64,000 nucleotides of DNA from Streptomyces djakartensis (GTDB lineage Bacteria > Actinomycetota > Actinomycetes > Streptomycetales > Streptomycetaceae), in contig NZ_BMWE01000011.1 in NCBI RefSeq assembly GCF_014651075.1, forward strand, positions 62,001 through 126,000, written 5' to 3'. A program made the position numbers and the translations under genes. The number at the start of each line of letters is the position of its first letter. Position 1 is the first letter of the stretch. This document shows, in pieces, positions 24,963 to 33,160 of the stretch. Under the pieces are notes generated by a model. It was not told where the DNA came from, searched no databases, and was given only the letters and a program-made list of their open reading frames with translations.

Positions 24963-25253
24963 ATGCGTCACTACGAGGTGATGGTCATCCTCGACCCCGA
25001 CGTCGAGGAGCGCGCTGTCTCCCCGCTGATCGAGAACTTCCTCTCTGTCGTCCGTGACGGCGGCGGAAAGGTCGAGAAGATCGACACCTGGGGCCGTCGT
25101 CGTCTCGCGTACGAGATCAAGAAGAAGCCTGAGGGCATCTACTCGGTCATCGACCTGCAGGCCGAGCCTGCGGTCGTCAAGGAGCTCGACCGCCAGATGA
25201 ACCTGAACGAGTCGGTCCTCCGGACCAAGGTCCTCCGTCCCGAGATGCACTGA
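24963..25253 (+). CDS. rpsF: 30S ribosomal protein S6
   Basis: A 96-residue S6 protein (MRHYEVMVILDPDVEER...), first gene of rpsF-ssb-rpsR-rplI. S6 binds S18 on the 30S platform. ATG 24963 follows AAAGGAGGTGG. Conserved core includes DTWGRRRLAYEIKKKPEG. The leader upstream has the expected S6:S18 autoregulatory shape. Confidence 0.99.
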   Translation: MRHYEVMVILDPDVEERAVSPLIENFLSVVRDGGGKVEKIDTWGRRRLAYEIKKKPEGIYSVIDLQAEPAVVKELDRQMNLNESVLRTKVLRPEMH

Positions 25254-25323
25254 GCTTCCACGCTCAGCTGATCCCGGGATTCGAGTAGCAAGCAGCCAGA
25301 GCAAACCCGCCGAGAGGTTCCCC

Positions 25324-25908
25324 ATGGCAGGCGAGACCGTCATCACGGTCGTCGGCAATCTTGTCGATGACCCCGAGCTGCGCTTCACCCCCTCCGGTGC
25401 GGCGGTCGCGAAGTTCCGTGTCGCGTCCACTCCCCGCACCTTCGACCGCCAGACGAACGAGTGGAAGGACGGCGAGAGCCTGTTCCTGACCTGCTCGGTC
25501 TGGCGTCAGGCGGCGGAGAACGTCGCGGAGTCGCTCCAGCGAGGCATGCGCGTCATCGTGCAGGGCCGGCTGAAGCAGCGGTCCTACGAGGACCGTGAGG
25601 GTGTCAAGCGCACGGTCTACGAGCTGGACGTCGAGGAAGTCGGGGCCAGCCTGCGCAACGCCACGGCCAAGGTCACCAAGACCAGCGGTCGGGGCGGCCA
25701 GGGCGGTTATGGCGGTGGCGGTGGCGGTGGCCAGGGTGGCGGCGGCTGGGGCGGCGGCCCCGGTGGCGGCCAGCAGGGCGGCGGCGCTCCCGCCGATGAC
25801 CCGTGGGCGACCGGCGCTCCCGCCGGTGGCAACCAGGGCGGTGGCGGCGGCTGGGGTGGTAACTCCGGCGGCAGCGGCGGCGGCTACTCGGACGAGCCCC
25901 CCTTCTAA
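25324..25908 (+). CDS. ssb: Single-stranded DNA-binding protein
   Basis: A 194-residue SSB. The OB-fold occupies about residues 1-110 (GETVITVVGNLVDDPELRFT, FLTCSVWRQAAENVAESLQ), followed by a long Gly/Gln-rich flexible linker and the acidic C-terminal tip ending DEPPF, which recruits replication and repair proteins. ATG 25324 follows GAGAGG. It lies between rpsF and rpsR, as in most bacteria, and is expressed with ribosomal genes. Confidence 0.98.
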   Translation: MAGETVITVVGNLVDDPELRFTPSGAAVAKFRVASTPRTFDRQTNEWKDGESLFLTCSVWRQAAENVAESLQRGMRVIVQGRLKQRSYEDREGVKRTVYELDVEEVGASLRNATAKVTKTSGRGGQGGYGGGGGGGQGGGGWGGGPGGGQQGGGAPADDPWATGAPAGGNQGGGGGWGGNSGGSGGGYSDEPPF

Positions 25909-25953
25909 GGGCGGGTTCGCACCCACACTTCTTGATCACACAGGAGAAACACC

Positions 25954-26190
25954 ATGGCGAAGCCGCCTGTGCGCAAGCCTAAGAAGAAGGTCTGCGCTTT
26001 CTGCAAGGACAAGGTCACGTACGTGGACTACAAGGACACGAACATGCTGCGGAAGTTCATTTCCGACCGCGGCAAGATCCGTGCCCGCCGCGTGACCGGC
26101 AACTGCACGCAGCACCAGCGTGACGTCGCCACGGCCGTCAAGAACAGCCGTGAGATGGCGCTGCTGCCCTACACGTCCACCGCGCGCTAA
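25954..26190 (+). CDS. rpsR: 30S ribosomal protein S18
   Basis: A 78-residue S18 (MAKPPVRKPKKKVCAFCKDK...). It keeps a CxxC pair (CAFC) near residue 15, with further Cys in NCTQHQR, so it resembles the zinc-binding (C+) form of the protein. ATG follows AGGAG. Third gene of the operon; with S6 it forms the complex that probably recognises the rpsF leader. Confidence 0.99.
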   Translation: MAKPPVRKPKKKVCAFCKDKVTYVDYKDTNMLRKFISDRGKIRARRVTGNCTQHQRDVATAVKNSREMALLPYTSTAR

Positions 26191-26208
26191 GGAAAGGGTG
26201 ACCGACTC

Positions 26209-26655
26209 ATGAAGATCATCCTTACCCACGAGGTCTCCGGCCTCGGTGCCGCGGGCGACGTCGTCGACGTCAAGGACGGCTACGCTCGCAACTACCTCAT
26301 CCCGCGGAAGTTCGCGATCCGCTGGACCAAGGGTGGCGAGAAGGACGTCGAGCAGATCCGTCGTGCTCGCAAGATCCACGAGATCCAGACCATCGAGCAG
26401 GCCAACCAGGTGAAGGCCCAGCTCGAGGGCGTCAAGGTCCGCCTGGCCGTGCGTGCCGGCGACGCCGGTCGCCTCTTCGGTTCCGTCACCCCGGCCGACA
26501 TCGCCTCGGCGATCAAGGCTGCCGGTGGCCCCGAGGTCGACAAGCGCCGCATCGAGGTCGGTACGCCGATCAAGTCGCTGGGCGCCCACCAGACGTCCGT
26601 GCGTCTGCACCCCGAGGTTGACGCCAAGGTCAGCATCGAGGTCGTCGCGGCCTGA
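26209..26655 (+). CDS. rplI: 50S ribosomal protein L9
   Basis: A 148-residue L9 with the conserved N-terminal domain (MKIILTHEVSGLGAAGDVVDVKDGYARNYLIP, key part VKDGYARNYL), the long connecting helix and the C-terminal RNA-binding domain. Last gene of the rpsF operon; a 16-bp hairpin follows. Confidence 0.99.
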   Translation: MKIILTHEVSGLGAAGDVVDVKDGYARNYLIPRKFAIRWTKGGEKDVEQIRRARKIHEIQTIEQANQVKAQLEGVKVRLAVRAGDAGRLFGSVTPADIASAIKAAGGPEVDKRRIEVGTPIKSLGAHQTSVRLHPEVDAKVSIEVVAA

Positions 26656-26680
26656 GTGCCGCGCTCACTCGAGCAGTGAG

Positions 26681-26716
26681 CGATGGGGCCGCATCCTTCC
26701 GGATGCGGCCCCATCG
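26681..26716. terminator. Terminator after rplI
   Basis: Perfect 16-bp stem (26681-26696 with 26701-26716) around a TTCC loop followed by TCGTTTGTTT. It lies between convergent rplI and the MATE gene, with parS beginning six bases later. Confidence 0.9.
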
Positions 26717-26722
26717 TCGTTT

Positions 26723-26736
26723 GTTTCACGTGAAAC
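26723..26736. other. parS: parS centromere site (exact)
   Basis: Exact GTTTCACGTGAAAC after the rplI terminator. It forms a pair with the next site, centres 34 bases apart. Confidence 0.93.
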
Positions 26737-26756
26737 ACGCCTTCTCGAACGGTGGT

Positions 26757-26770
26757 GTTTCACGTGAAAC
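26757..26770. other. parS: parS centromere site (exact)
   Basis: Exact GTTTCACGTGAAAC, second of the pair between rplI and the MATE gene. Confidence 0.93.
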
Positions 26771-26794
26771 GGTCCGGTGTGCCGAGACCGGCGG

Positions 26795-28132
26795 TCAGCG
26801 GCTCGCGCCTGTCACGAGCCAGCGGCCCGAGCGGGTCCGGGTCAGCAAGGTCAGCATCCGCACGGTCATCATCAGCGTCATCGTGGCCCAGAGGGCGGTG
26901 AGCCCACCACCCAGCACTGGCACCAGGAGAGCGACCGGGGTGAAAACCGCCAGGGTGAGCAGCATCGCCCAGGCCAGATAGGGGCCGTCACCGGCGCCCA
27001 TGAGAACGCCGTCCAGGACGAAGACGATGCCGGAGATCGGCTGTGACAGGGCGACAATCACGAGGGCCGGCAGTGCCGCGTCCCTGACCGCGGAGTCACT
27101 GGTGAACAGCGGCAGGAATGCCGGACGAGTGAGGATCACCAAGACGCCGAGAACGGCACCCACGGCGACACCCCACTCCACCATGCGGCGGCAGGCATCG
27201 CGAGCCCCCTGGGTGTCACCGGCTCCGAGGTAGCGGCCGATGATGGCCTGTCCCGCAATGGCGATGGCGTCTAGCGCGAAGGCGAGCAGGCTCCACAGGG
27301 ACAGGATGATCTGGTGGGCGGCGATGTCGGCATCCCCGAGGCGGGCGGCGACCGCTGTGGCGATCAACAGGACCGCTCGCAGGGAGAGGGTGCGCACCAG
27401 CAGGGGCACACCGGCCTGCGCGGAGGCCCTGATCCCGGCGGTGTCCGGACGCAGTGAGGCACCGTGCCTGCGCGCACCGCGCAACACCACCACGAGGTAG
27501 ACCGCGGCCATGCCGCATTGGGTGATCACGGTGCCCCAGGCGGACCCGGCGATGCCCAGGCCTGCGCCATAGACGAGTCCAGCGTTGAGCACGCCGTTCG
27601 TGACGAAGCCGGCGACGGCGACATAGAGCGGGGTCTTTGTGTCCTGCAGCCCGCGCAGAAGGCCGGTCGCGGCGAGGACGACCAGCATGGCCGGGATGCC
27701 GAGGATCGAGATGCGCAGATACGTGGTTGCGTAGGGAGCCGCCGCGTCCGAGGCGCCGAACAGTTCCACAAGGGCAGGAGCCGTCGGCAAGGCGACGGCG
27801 ATGACGGCAGCTCCGAGGAGCAGTGCCAGCCAGATGCCGTCCATGCCCTGGCGGATGGCGGCCTGGAGGTCGCCGGCGCCCACACGGCGCGCGACCGCCG
27901 CCGTCGTGGCGTAGGCGAGGAAGACGAAGACGCTGACGCCGGTCATCAACAGGGCCGAGGCCACGCCGAGGCCGGCGAGCTGCGCCGTACCCAGATGTCC
28001 GACGATGGCGGTGTCGGCCATGAGGAAGAGGGGCTCGGCGACGAGAGCGCCGAAGGCCGGAACCGCCAGCGAGACGATCTCTCTGTCGTGCAGTCTTCGG
28101 TCGGCTCGGCGGCGCGCGGGGGCCTGTGTCAT
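26795..28132 (-). CDS. MATE family efflux transporter (DinF-like)
   Basis: A 445-residue membrane protein of the multidrug and toxin extrusion family with about twelve helices in two related halves (PAFGALVAEPLFLMADTAIVGHLG near the N-terminus; AHQIILSLWSLLAFALDAIAIAGQAIIGRYLGAG in the middle). The sequence is closest in style to DinF-type members; the substrate is unknown. ATG 28132 is preferred over a TTG three codons upstream. The gene is divergent from dnaB and shares with it a 460-base region rich in DnaA-box-like sequences. Confidence 0.9.
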   Translation of the reverse strand: MTQAPARRRADRRLHDREIVSLAVPAFGALVAEPLFLMADTAIVGHLGTAQLAGLGVASALLMTGVSVFVFLAYATTAAVARRVGAGDLQAAIRQGMDGIWLALLLGAAVIAVALPTAPALVELFGASDAAAPYATTYLRISILGIPAMLVVLAATGLLRGLQDTKTPLYVAVAGFVTNGVLNAGLVYGAGLGIAGSAWGTVITQCGMAAVYLVVVLRGARRHGASLRPDTAGIRASAQAGVPLLVRTLSLRAVLLIATAVAARLGDADIAAHQIILSLWSLLAFALDAIAIAGQAIIGRYLGAGDTQGARDACRRMVEWGVAVGAVLGVLVILTRPAFLPLFTSDSAVRDAALPALVIVALSQPISGIVFVLDGVLMGAGDGPYLAWAMLLTLAVFTPVALLVPVLGGGLTALWATMTLMMTVRMLTLLTRTRSGRWLVTGASR

Positions 28133-28592
28133 GTGCACCAATCTAATCGTCCACAGGTAAGAGATGCAAAGCCCTTGCAGCCCTTACCTTCTGTCTTGTG
28201 GTGCGTACTGCTGTGCACCATTCGAAGCGATCTTGGGCTGGGTGGGGAAGTTTTTCTTCTGCACAGCCGGTGGACGGTAAAGGTGCAGGTCAGAAGGGCT
28301 TATCTCGCGCGATGCGCTGCTTGTTCACAGGGCTGTCCACCGAGTCGTGCACAGGTTTCGAGGAGTTCTCCACAGCATTGGGGCCGTCGTCCACATGGCC
28401 TGTGGATAACCAGATTGGCTGACGGTGCAGACAGGCCTAACGTTGTCCGGCGCCCGCTCCGTCCGCCGGTTTTCAAAGTGTCACAAAACCGGCACCGACC
28501 CAACGGAGTTGGGCCTCTCATTTGTCAGTGCCGTGCCGTAGAAATGACGGGCACGGCGAGGTCTGCTGCGGCGGACGGGAGGAGGTGGCTCG
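28133..28592. other. Intergenic region MATE / dnaB with DnaA boxes
   Basis: This 460-base region has no credible gene. It holds at least four matches to the Streptomyces DnaA box (see next entry) and an A/T-richer stretch than its surroundings. The dnaB GTG start at 28593 follows GGAGGAGG. No clear promoter could be fixed by eye. Confidence 0.6.
28147..28409. promoter_or_regulatory. Cluster of DnaA-box-like sites upstream of dnaB
   Basis: Matches to the Streptomyces DnaA box (T/C)(T/C)(G/A/C)TCCACA are TCGTCCACA at 28147, TTCTCCACA at 28366, TCGTCCACA at 28387 and, on the minus strand, TTATCCACA at 28401-28409. One-mismatch copies are TTGTTCACA at 28321 and CTGTCCACC at 28333. Five of the six are within 90 bases and could bind DnaA cooperatively. 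Confidence 0.55.
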
Positions 28593-30074
28593 GTGAGCAT
28601 TTCCGAGCCCTTGGACGACCCGTGGGCCGACAGCGGCCCCAGTGATCGTCTGCCCGCCTCCCGTCGCCGAGGCGATGGAGCCCGGGGCCGTGACGAGCAG
28701 CATGAGCGCGGCAGGGACAACGGCGCATGGGAAGGCGGCGGGGGTCCGGCCTTCGAGCGGGTGCCGCCACAGGACATCGACGCAGAGCAGTCGGTTCTCG
28801 GCGGCATGCTCCTGTCCAAGGACGCCATCGCCGATGTCGTCGAGATCCTCAAGGGCCACGACTTCTACAAGCCGGCCCACGAGACGATCTACCAGGCCGT
28901 CCTCGACGTCTATGCCAAGGGTGAGCCGGCCGACCCCATCACCATCGCCGCAGAGCTCACCAAGCGCGGCGAGATCAACAAGGTCGGCGGGGCCGCGTAT
29001 CTGCACACCCTCGTCCAGACGGTTCCCACGGCCGCCAACGCCGCCTACTACGCGGAGATCGTCCATGAGCGCGCCGTCCTGCGCCGCCTGGTCGAGGCCG
29101 GTACGCGCATCACACAGATGGGATACGCGGCCGACGACGACGTCGACGAGATCGTCAACCGCGCCCAGGCCGAGGTCTACGCGGTCACCGAGCAGCGCAC
29201 CAGCGAGGACTACCTGCCGCTCGGTGACATCATGGAGGGCGCGCTCGACGAGATCGAGGCGATCGGCTCGCGCAGCGGCGAGATGACCGGCGTGCCCACG
29301 GGATTCACGGACTTCGACTCGCTCACCAACGGCCTGCACCCGGGGCAGATGATCGTCATCGCCGCACGTCCGGCCATGGGTAAGTCCACGCTCGCGCTCG
29401 ACTTCGCGAGGGCCTGTTCGATCAAGAACAACCTGCCGAGCGTGATCTTCTCGCTCGAGATGGGGCGCAACGAGATCGCGATGCGTCTGCTGTCCGCCGA
29501 GGCCCGGGTCGCCCTGCACCACATGCGGTCCGGCACGATGACGGACGAGGACTGGACGCGTCTGGCCCGGCGGATGCCGGACGTCTCGGCGGCCCCGCTC
29601 TACATCGACGACTCGCCGAACCTGTCGATGATGGAGATCCGCGCCAAGTGCCGCCGTCTCAAGCAGCGCAATGATCTCAGGCTGGTGGTCATCGACTACC
29701 TCCAGCTGATGCAGTCCGGTGGCTCGAAGCGGGCCGAGAGCCGTCAGCAGGAGGTCTCGGACATGTCCCGTAACCTCAAGTTGCTGGCCAAGGAGTTGGA
29801 AATCCCGGTCATCGCGCTCTCCCAGCTGAACCGTGGCCCCGAGCAGCGCACGGACAAGAAGCCGATGGTCTCCGACCTGCGTGAGTCCGGGTCCATCGAG
29901 CAGGACGCGGACATGGTCATCCTGCTGCACCGCGAGGACGCCTACGAGAAGGAGTCGCCGCGCGCGGGCGAGGCCGACCTGATCGTGGCCAAGCACCGAA
30001 ACGGCCCGACGGCAACGATCACGGTCGCCTTCCAGGGCCACTACTCCCGCTTCGTGGACATGGCTCAGACCTGA
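28593..30074 (+). CDS. dnaB: Replicative DNA helicase DnaB
   Basis: A 493-residue hexameric helicase that unwinds DNA at the replication fork. A disordered N-terminal extension (about 55 residues) precedes the N-terminal domain (PPQDIDAEQSVLGGMLLS). The RecA-like motor has Walker A ARPAMGKST (near residue 262), Walker B LVVIDYLQLM and the C-terminal arginine-rich region (LRESGSIEQDADMVILLHR). No intein is present, unlike some actinobacterial dnaB genes. The GTG start follows GGAGGAGGTGG. It stands downstream of a DnaA-box cluster that may link its expression to the initiator. Confidence 0.98.
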   Translation: MSISEPLDDPWADSGPSDRLPASRRRGDGARGRDEQHERGRDNGAWEGGGGPAFERVPPQDIDAEQSVLGGMLLSKDAIADVVEILKGHDFYKPAHETIYQAVLDVYAKGEPADPITIAAELTKRGEINKVGGAAYLHTLVQTVPTAANAAYYAEIVHERAVLRRLVEAGTRITQMGYAADDDVDEIVNRAQAEVYAVTEQRTSEDYLPLGDIMEGALDEIEAIGSRSGEMTGVPTGFTDFDSLTNGLHPGQMIVIAARPAMGKSTLALDFARACSIKNNLPSVIFSLEMGRNEIAMRLLSAEARVALHHMRSGTMTDEDWTRLARRMPDVSAAPLYIDDSPNLSMMEIRAKCRRLKQRNDLRLVVIDYLQLMQSGGSKRAESRQQEVSDMSRNLKLLAKELEIPVIALSQLNRGPEQRTDKKPMVSDLRESGSIEQDADMVILLHREDAYEKESPRAGEADLIVAKHRNGPTATITVAFQGHYSRFVDMAQT

Positions 30075-30117
30075 TCAATCCCGTGCCGTGCCACCGATGG
30101 ACGTGCAGACTCGCCCC

Positions 30118-30735
30118 ATGGTGGACATGAGGGCGTTCCAGGATGCGGTCACCAACTGGGCGACGGGCGGTCCCGACGGGCCGGCGCGGGATCTGGCGGA
30201 AAGCCTGGGCGCACGGACCGCGGTGCTGCTGGAAGGGCTGAGCGATTTCGCGGCCGTCGAGGCGCTGGCCGCCCGGCATGGCCGGGACCTGGCCGCCGAG
30301 GGAGTGTGTGTGGTGCCGATGGGTGGCGCGATGAGCGTCGGCCGGTATGCCGGGCTTCTCGGGCCGCCCGGCCTGGGGCTGCGCCTGGTAGGGCTGTGTG
30401 ATGAGGGCGAAAAGGGTTTCTTCCAGCGCGGCTTGGAGCGGTCACAGGCACCGCTGCAGGACATCTACGTATGCACCGCAGATCTGGAGGACGAACTCAT
30501 CCGCGCGCTCGGCACGGCAGGAGTCGAGGAGGTCTTCCGTGCTGAGGGCGACTTCCGCGCCTGGCAGTCCTTCCAGCGTCAACCCGCACAGCATGGCCGT
30601 CCCCGGCATCAGCAGATGCGGCGCTTCCTCGGCACGAAGAAGGGCCGCAAGATCCGTTATGGCCGCCTCCTTGTCGAGGCTCTCGCACCGGACCGGACAC
30701 CGCCCCCGCTCGACGGCCTTCTCGTGAGCCTGTGA
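30118..30735 (+). CDS. TOPRIM domain protein (OLD-nuclease-like)
   Basis: A 205-residue protein whose core is a TOPRIM fold: VLLEGLSDFAAVEALA (Glu of the TOPRIM motif), VVPMGGAMSVGRYAGLLG, then LVGLCDEGEKGF (DxE-like acidic motif) and CTADLEDELIRALG. This matches the stand-alone TOPRIM domain related to OLD-family nucleases but without the ATPase part. Nucleotidyl transfer or nuclease activity is inferred, and the cellular role is unknown. No good ribosome-binding site is seen; ATG 30118 and 30097 are both possible. It follows dnaB by 43 bases and may be in the same transcript. Confidence 0.75.
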   Translation: MVDMRAFQDAVTNWATGGPDGPARDLAESLGARTAVLLEGLSDFAAVEALAARHGRDLAAEGVCVVPMGGAMSVGRYAGLLGPPGLGLRLVGLCDEGEKGFFQRGLERSQAPLQDIYVCTADLEDELIRALGTAGVEEVFRAEGDFRAWQSFQRQPAQHGRPRHQQMRRFLGTKKGRKIRYGRLLVEALAPDRTPPPLDGLLVSL

Positions 30736-30815
30736 GGGCCTGGACGGACTGCCCTTCGACAGCGCTCGCCGGCGGATGGCGCGGGCATTAATCAGTTGAC
30801 CGGGTGACACCGGCT

Positions 30816-30844
30816 GGGCAGGCTTCCGCACGAGCCGCCTGCCC
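30816..30844 (+). terminator. Possible terminator after the TOPRIM gene
   Basis: 8-bp stem GGGCAGGC/GCCTGCCC with a 13-base loop, just upstream of the VOC gene. Weak because the loop is large and no T-run follows. Confidence 0.35.
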
Positions 30845-30862
30845 CTACCGGGAGCCCCACGC

Positions 30863-31585
30863 ATGACTTCTCGCCTGCACGCCCTCTGTTTCGATGCGCA
30901 CGACCCGGTCCGTCTCGCCCGCTTCTGGGCCGACTTTCTCCGCTGGGAGACAGCAGAGGACCCCTCCGACGGCATCACGCTGCTACCCAGCGATGAGACC
31001 GGGTTCAGGCTTCGATTCCTCCCGACCCAGGAGCAGAAGACGGGCCAGAACCACATGCACTTCGACCTGACGAGCGTGTCCCTGGACGACCAGGTGCAGG
31101 TAGTGGAGAGGGCGCTCCGCTTCGGCGCCCGGCACATCGACATCGGTCAACGCCCGGAGGACAGGCATGTGGTGCTCGCCGACCCCGAGGGCAACGAGTT
31201 CTGTGTCATCGAGCCGGGCAACAGCTTCCTCGCCGAGTGCGGATTCATCGGAGCGCTGGCGGGCGATGGTTCGCAGGAGACCGGGTACTTCTGGAGCCGA
31301 GCGCTGGGCTGGCCATTGGTCTGGGACCAGGGCCAGGAGACCGCGATCCGTTCACCGCACGGTGGTCCCAAGATCACCTGGGGTGGTCCACCCCTGATGC
31401 CGAAGACGGGGAAGGAACGGCTGCACTTCGACCTCGCTCCACCGGCCGGCAGTGACCAGCAGACGGAGGTCGATCGGCTCGTGTCCCTCGGGGCAACTCG
31501 CATCGACATCGGTCAAGGGAACGTCGACTGGGTGGTGATGGCCGACCCCGACGGCCACGAGTTCTGCGTGCTGAACCCCCGATAG
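30863..31585 (+). CDS. Two-domain VOC (glyoxalase-like) protein
   Basis: A 240-residue protein of two VOC modules (about 1-118 and 119-240). Each ends in a similar metal-site-like segment: NHMHFDLTSVSLDDQ with PEGNEFCVIEPG in the first, and RLHFDLAPP with DPDGHEFCVLNPR in the second. The pattern matches the glyoxalase-like_6 group often annotated as VOC family proteins; the substrate is unknown and could be resistance- or catabolism-related. The ATG follows GGGAG at short spacing. Stands alone between dnaB-TOPRIM and the serine hydrolase gene. Confidence 0.85.
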   Translation: MTSRLHALCFDAHDPVRLARFWADFLRWETAEDPSDGITLLPSDETGFRLRFLPTQEQKTGQNHMHFDLTSVSLDDQVQVVERALRFGARHIDIGQRPEDRHVVLADPEGNEFCVIEPGNSFLAECGFIGALAGDGSQETGYFWSRALGWPLVWDQGQETAIRSPHGGPKITWGGPPLMPKTGKERLHFDLAPPAGSDQQTEVDRLVSLGATRIDIGQGNVDWVVMADPDGHEFCVLNPR

Positions 31586-31704
31586 GCCTCAGAGCGGGGC
31601 GGGTGCATGAAGACAGCGCCCCCGATGCACGACATCGGGCCCGTGCCACGCCGACTGCCCGATGCGCTCGACGGAGAGGCACCGGGCCGGGTGGACTGGG
31701 GCCC

Positions 31705-33090
31705 ATGACGACATCTCAGCCAGAGTTGCTTCCCGGCACACGTCGGGCGCTGCTGCATCGGATCGCCGTCGCGCAGGCCGAAGGGCGGGCGCCGTCGCTC
31801 GTCGCGGCCGTCGTGCGGGACGGGAAACAGGTGTGGACCGGCGCGCGGACCTCCGTGGAAGGGCATGCGCCGGACGAAAACGTGCAGTACCGGATCGGTT
31901 CGATCACCAAGACATTCACGGCTGTCCTCATTCTGCGGCTGCGCGACGAGGGGGTACTGGATCTCGGCGATCCCCTGGAAAAGCATCTGCCGGGCACCGG
32001 TGTGGGGGAGGCGACGGTGGCCGACTTGCTCGCGCACACCGGGGGGCTGGCGGCCGAGACGCCAGGGCCGTGGTGGGAGCGGACCCCCGGGTCGCTTCGG
32101 CCCGAACTCGGCGACGTGCTGGGCGAGCGGCCCGTACTGTTCCCGCCAGGCCGCCGGTTCCACTATTCGAACCCGGGTTACGCCCTGCTGGGCGCACTCA
32201 TCGAGAGGCTGCGTGGTGCCTCCTGGGAGGAGGTCCTTCGGCGGGAAGTGCTCGAACCCCTGGGGCTGGATCGCACGAGCGTGCGGCCGCAGGCGCCGCA
32301 TGCGGGTGGCTGGGCGGTGCATCCATGGGCTGACGTCATGCTCCCGGAGCCCGCCGAGGATCTGGGGCGTATGGCCCCGGCCGGCCAACTGTGGTCCACC
32401 ACGGGCGACTTGTCGAAATTCGCCGTCTTCCTGGTCAACGGAGACGAACGGGTGCTGAGCGCCGGGTCGCTGCGGGAGATGAGGACACCGGCGGCTCCTC
32501 ACGAGGCAGCGGACGTGGCGAGCGGCTACGCCTACTGCCTGGGCTTGGAAATCAGGCGACAGCAGGGGCGGGCACTGGTCGGCCACACCGGTTCGCTGCC
32601 CGGCTTCCTGGCGTGCCTCATGATCAGTGTCGAGGATGATGTGGCCTCGGTCGTCCTTGCCAACTGCACCTCCGGGCCGCTGCTGTTCGCCGTCGCAGCC
32701 GACCTCGTCCGCATCGTCGCAGAGGCAGAACCGCGTATCCCGGCTCCGTGGAAACCGTTGTGTGAAGCTGATCCGGCGACGCTGGAGCTTACGGGCCAGT
32801 GGTACTGGGGGACACACGCCTTCGCTCTGCGGATGACGGCCGATGGACTCCTCTCGCTGGGCCCCTTGTCCGGCAACGGGCGCCGTTCGCGGTTTCGCGC
32901 GAACGGCGACGGCACATGGACAGGTCTGGAGGGCTACTACGCCGGTGAGCTCCTGAGGGCCGTACGGCGACCGGACGGAACCCTGAGTCACCTGGACCTC
33001 GGGTCGTTCGTGTTCACGCGTCAGCCGTACGACGAGGGGGCTGCTGTCCCGGGTGGGGTCGACCCGCAGGGATGGCGCGGAATCGGTTAG
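31705..33090 (+). CDS. Beta-lactamase-family serine hydrolase
   Basis: A 461-residue protein of the class C beta-lactamase/D-aminopeptidase/esterase fold. Catalytic Ser and Lys are in SITK (YRIGSITKTFTA, near residue 64). The Tyr motif is YSN (FHYSNPGYALLG), and the third motif is HTG (LVGHTGSLPGF). There is no signal peptide, so it is probably cytoplasmic and more likely an esterase or peptidase than a drug-resistance beta-lactamase. The C-terminal 110 residues form an extra beta-rich domain. ATG 31705 is chosen over an upstream in-frame start with an arginine-rich lead. It ends before a parS-containing hairpin. Confidence 0.88.
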   Translation: MTTSQPELLPGTRRALLHRIAVAQAEGRAPSLVAAVVRDGKQVWTGARTSVEGHAPDENVQYRIGSITKTFTAVLILRLRDEGVLDLGDPLEKHLPGTGVGEATVADLLAHTGGLAAETPGPWWERTPGSLRPELGDVLGERPVLFPPGRRFHYSNPGYALLGALIERLRGASWEEVLRREVLEPLGLDRTSVRPQAPHAGGWAVHPWADVMLPEPAEDLGRMAPAGQLWSTTGDLSKFAVFLVNGDERVLSAGSLREMRTPAAPHEAADVASGYAYCLGLEIRRQQGRALVGHTGSLPGFLACLMISVEDDVASVVLANCTSGPLLFAVAADLVRIVAEAEPRIPAPWKPLCEADPATLELTGQWYWGTHAFALRMTADGLLSLGPLSGNGRRSRFRANGDGTWTGLEGYYAGELLRAVRRPDGTLSHLDLGSFVFTRQPYDEGAAVPGGVDPQGWRGIG

Positions 33091-33123
33091 ACGGCGCCCG
33101 TCGGGACGCCGGGCGGACTCTGA

Positions 33124-33155
33124 AGGTGCCTTGTTTCACGTGAAACAGGGCACCT
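33124..33155. terminator. Hairpin with parS at its core
   Basis: 7-bp stem (33124-33130 with 33149-33155) continues through a T.G and a T-A pair into the parS palindrome, giving a near-perfect 32-base inverted repeat between convergent genes (serine hydrolase and GNAT). It should fold as a terminator in RNA. Confidence 0.7.
33133..33146. other. parS: parS centromere site (exact)
   Basis: Exact GTTTCACGTGAAAC at the centre of the hairpin 33124-33155. Confidence 0.93.
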
Positions 33156-33160
33156 CCGAA

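Noticed and set aside
28198..28422. A 74-codon frame between the MATE gene and dnaB
   Set aside because: No ribosome-binding site or conserved sequence; it overlaps the DnaA-box cluster and looks like non-coding regulatory DNA.
31705..33090. Serine hydrolase as a true beta-lactamase resistance gene
   Set aside because: No signal peptide and no resistance context; the SxxK/YSN/HTG fold is shared with esterases and peptidases.
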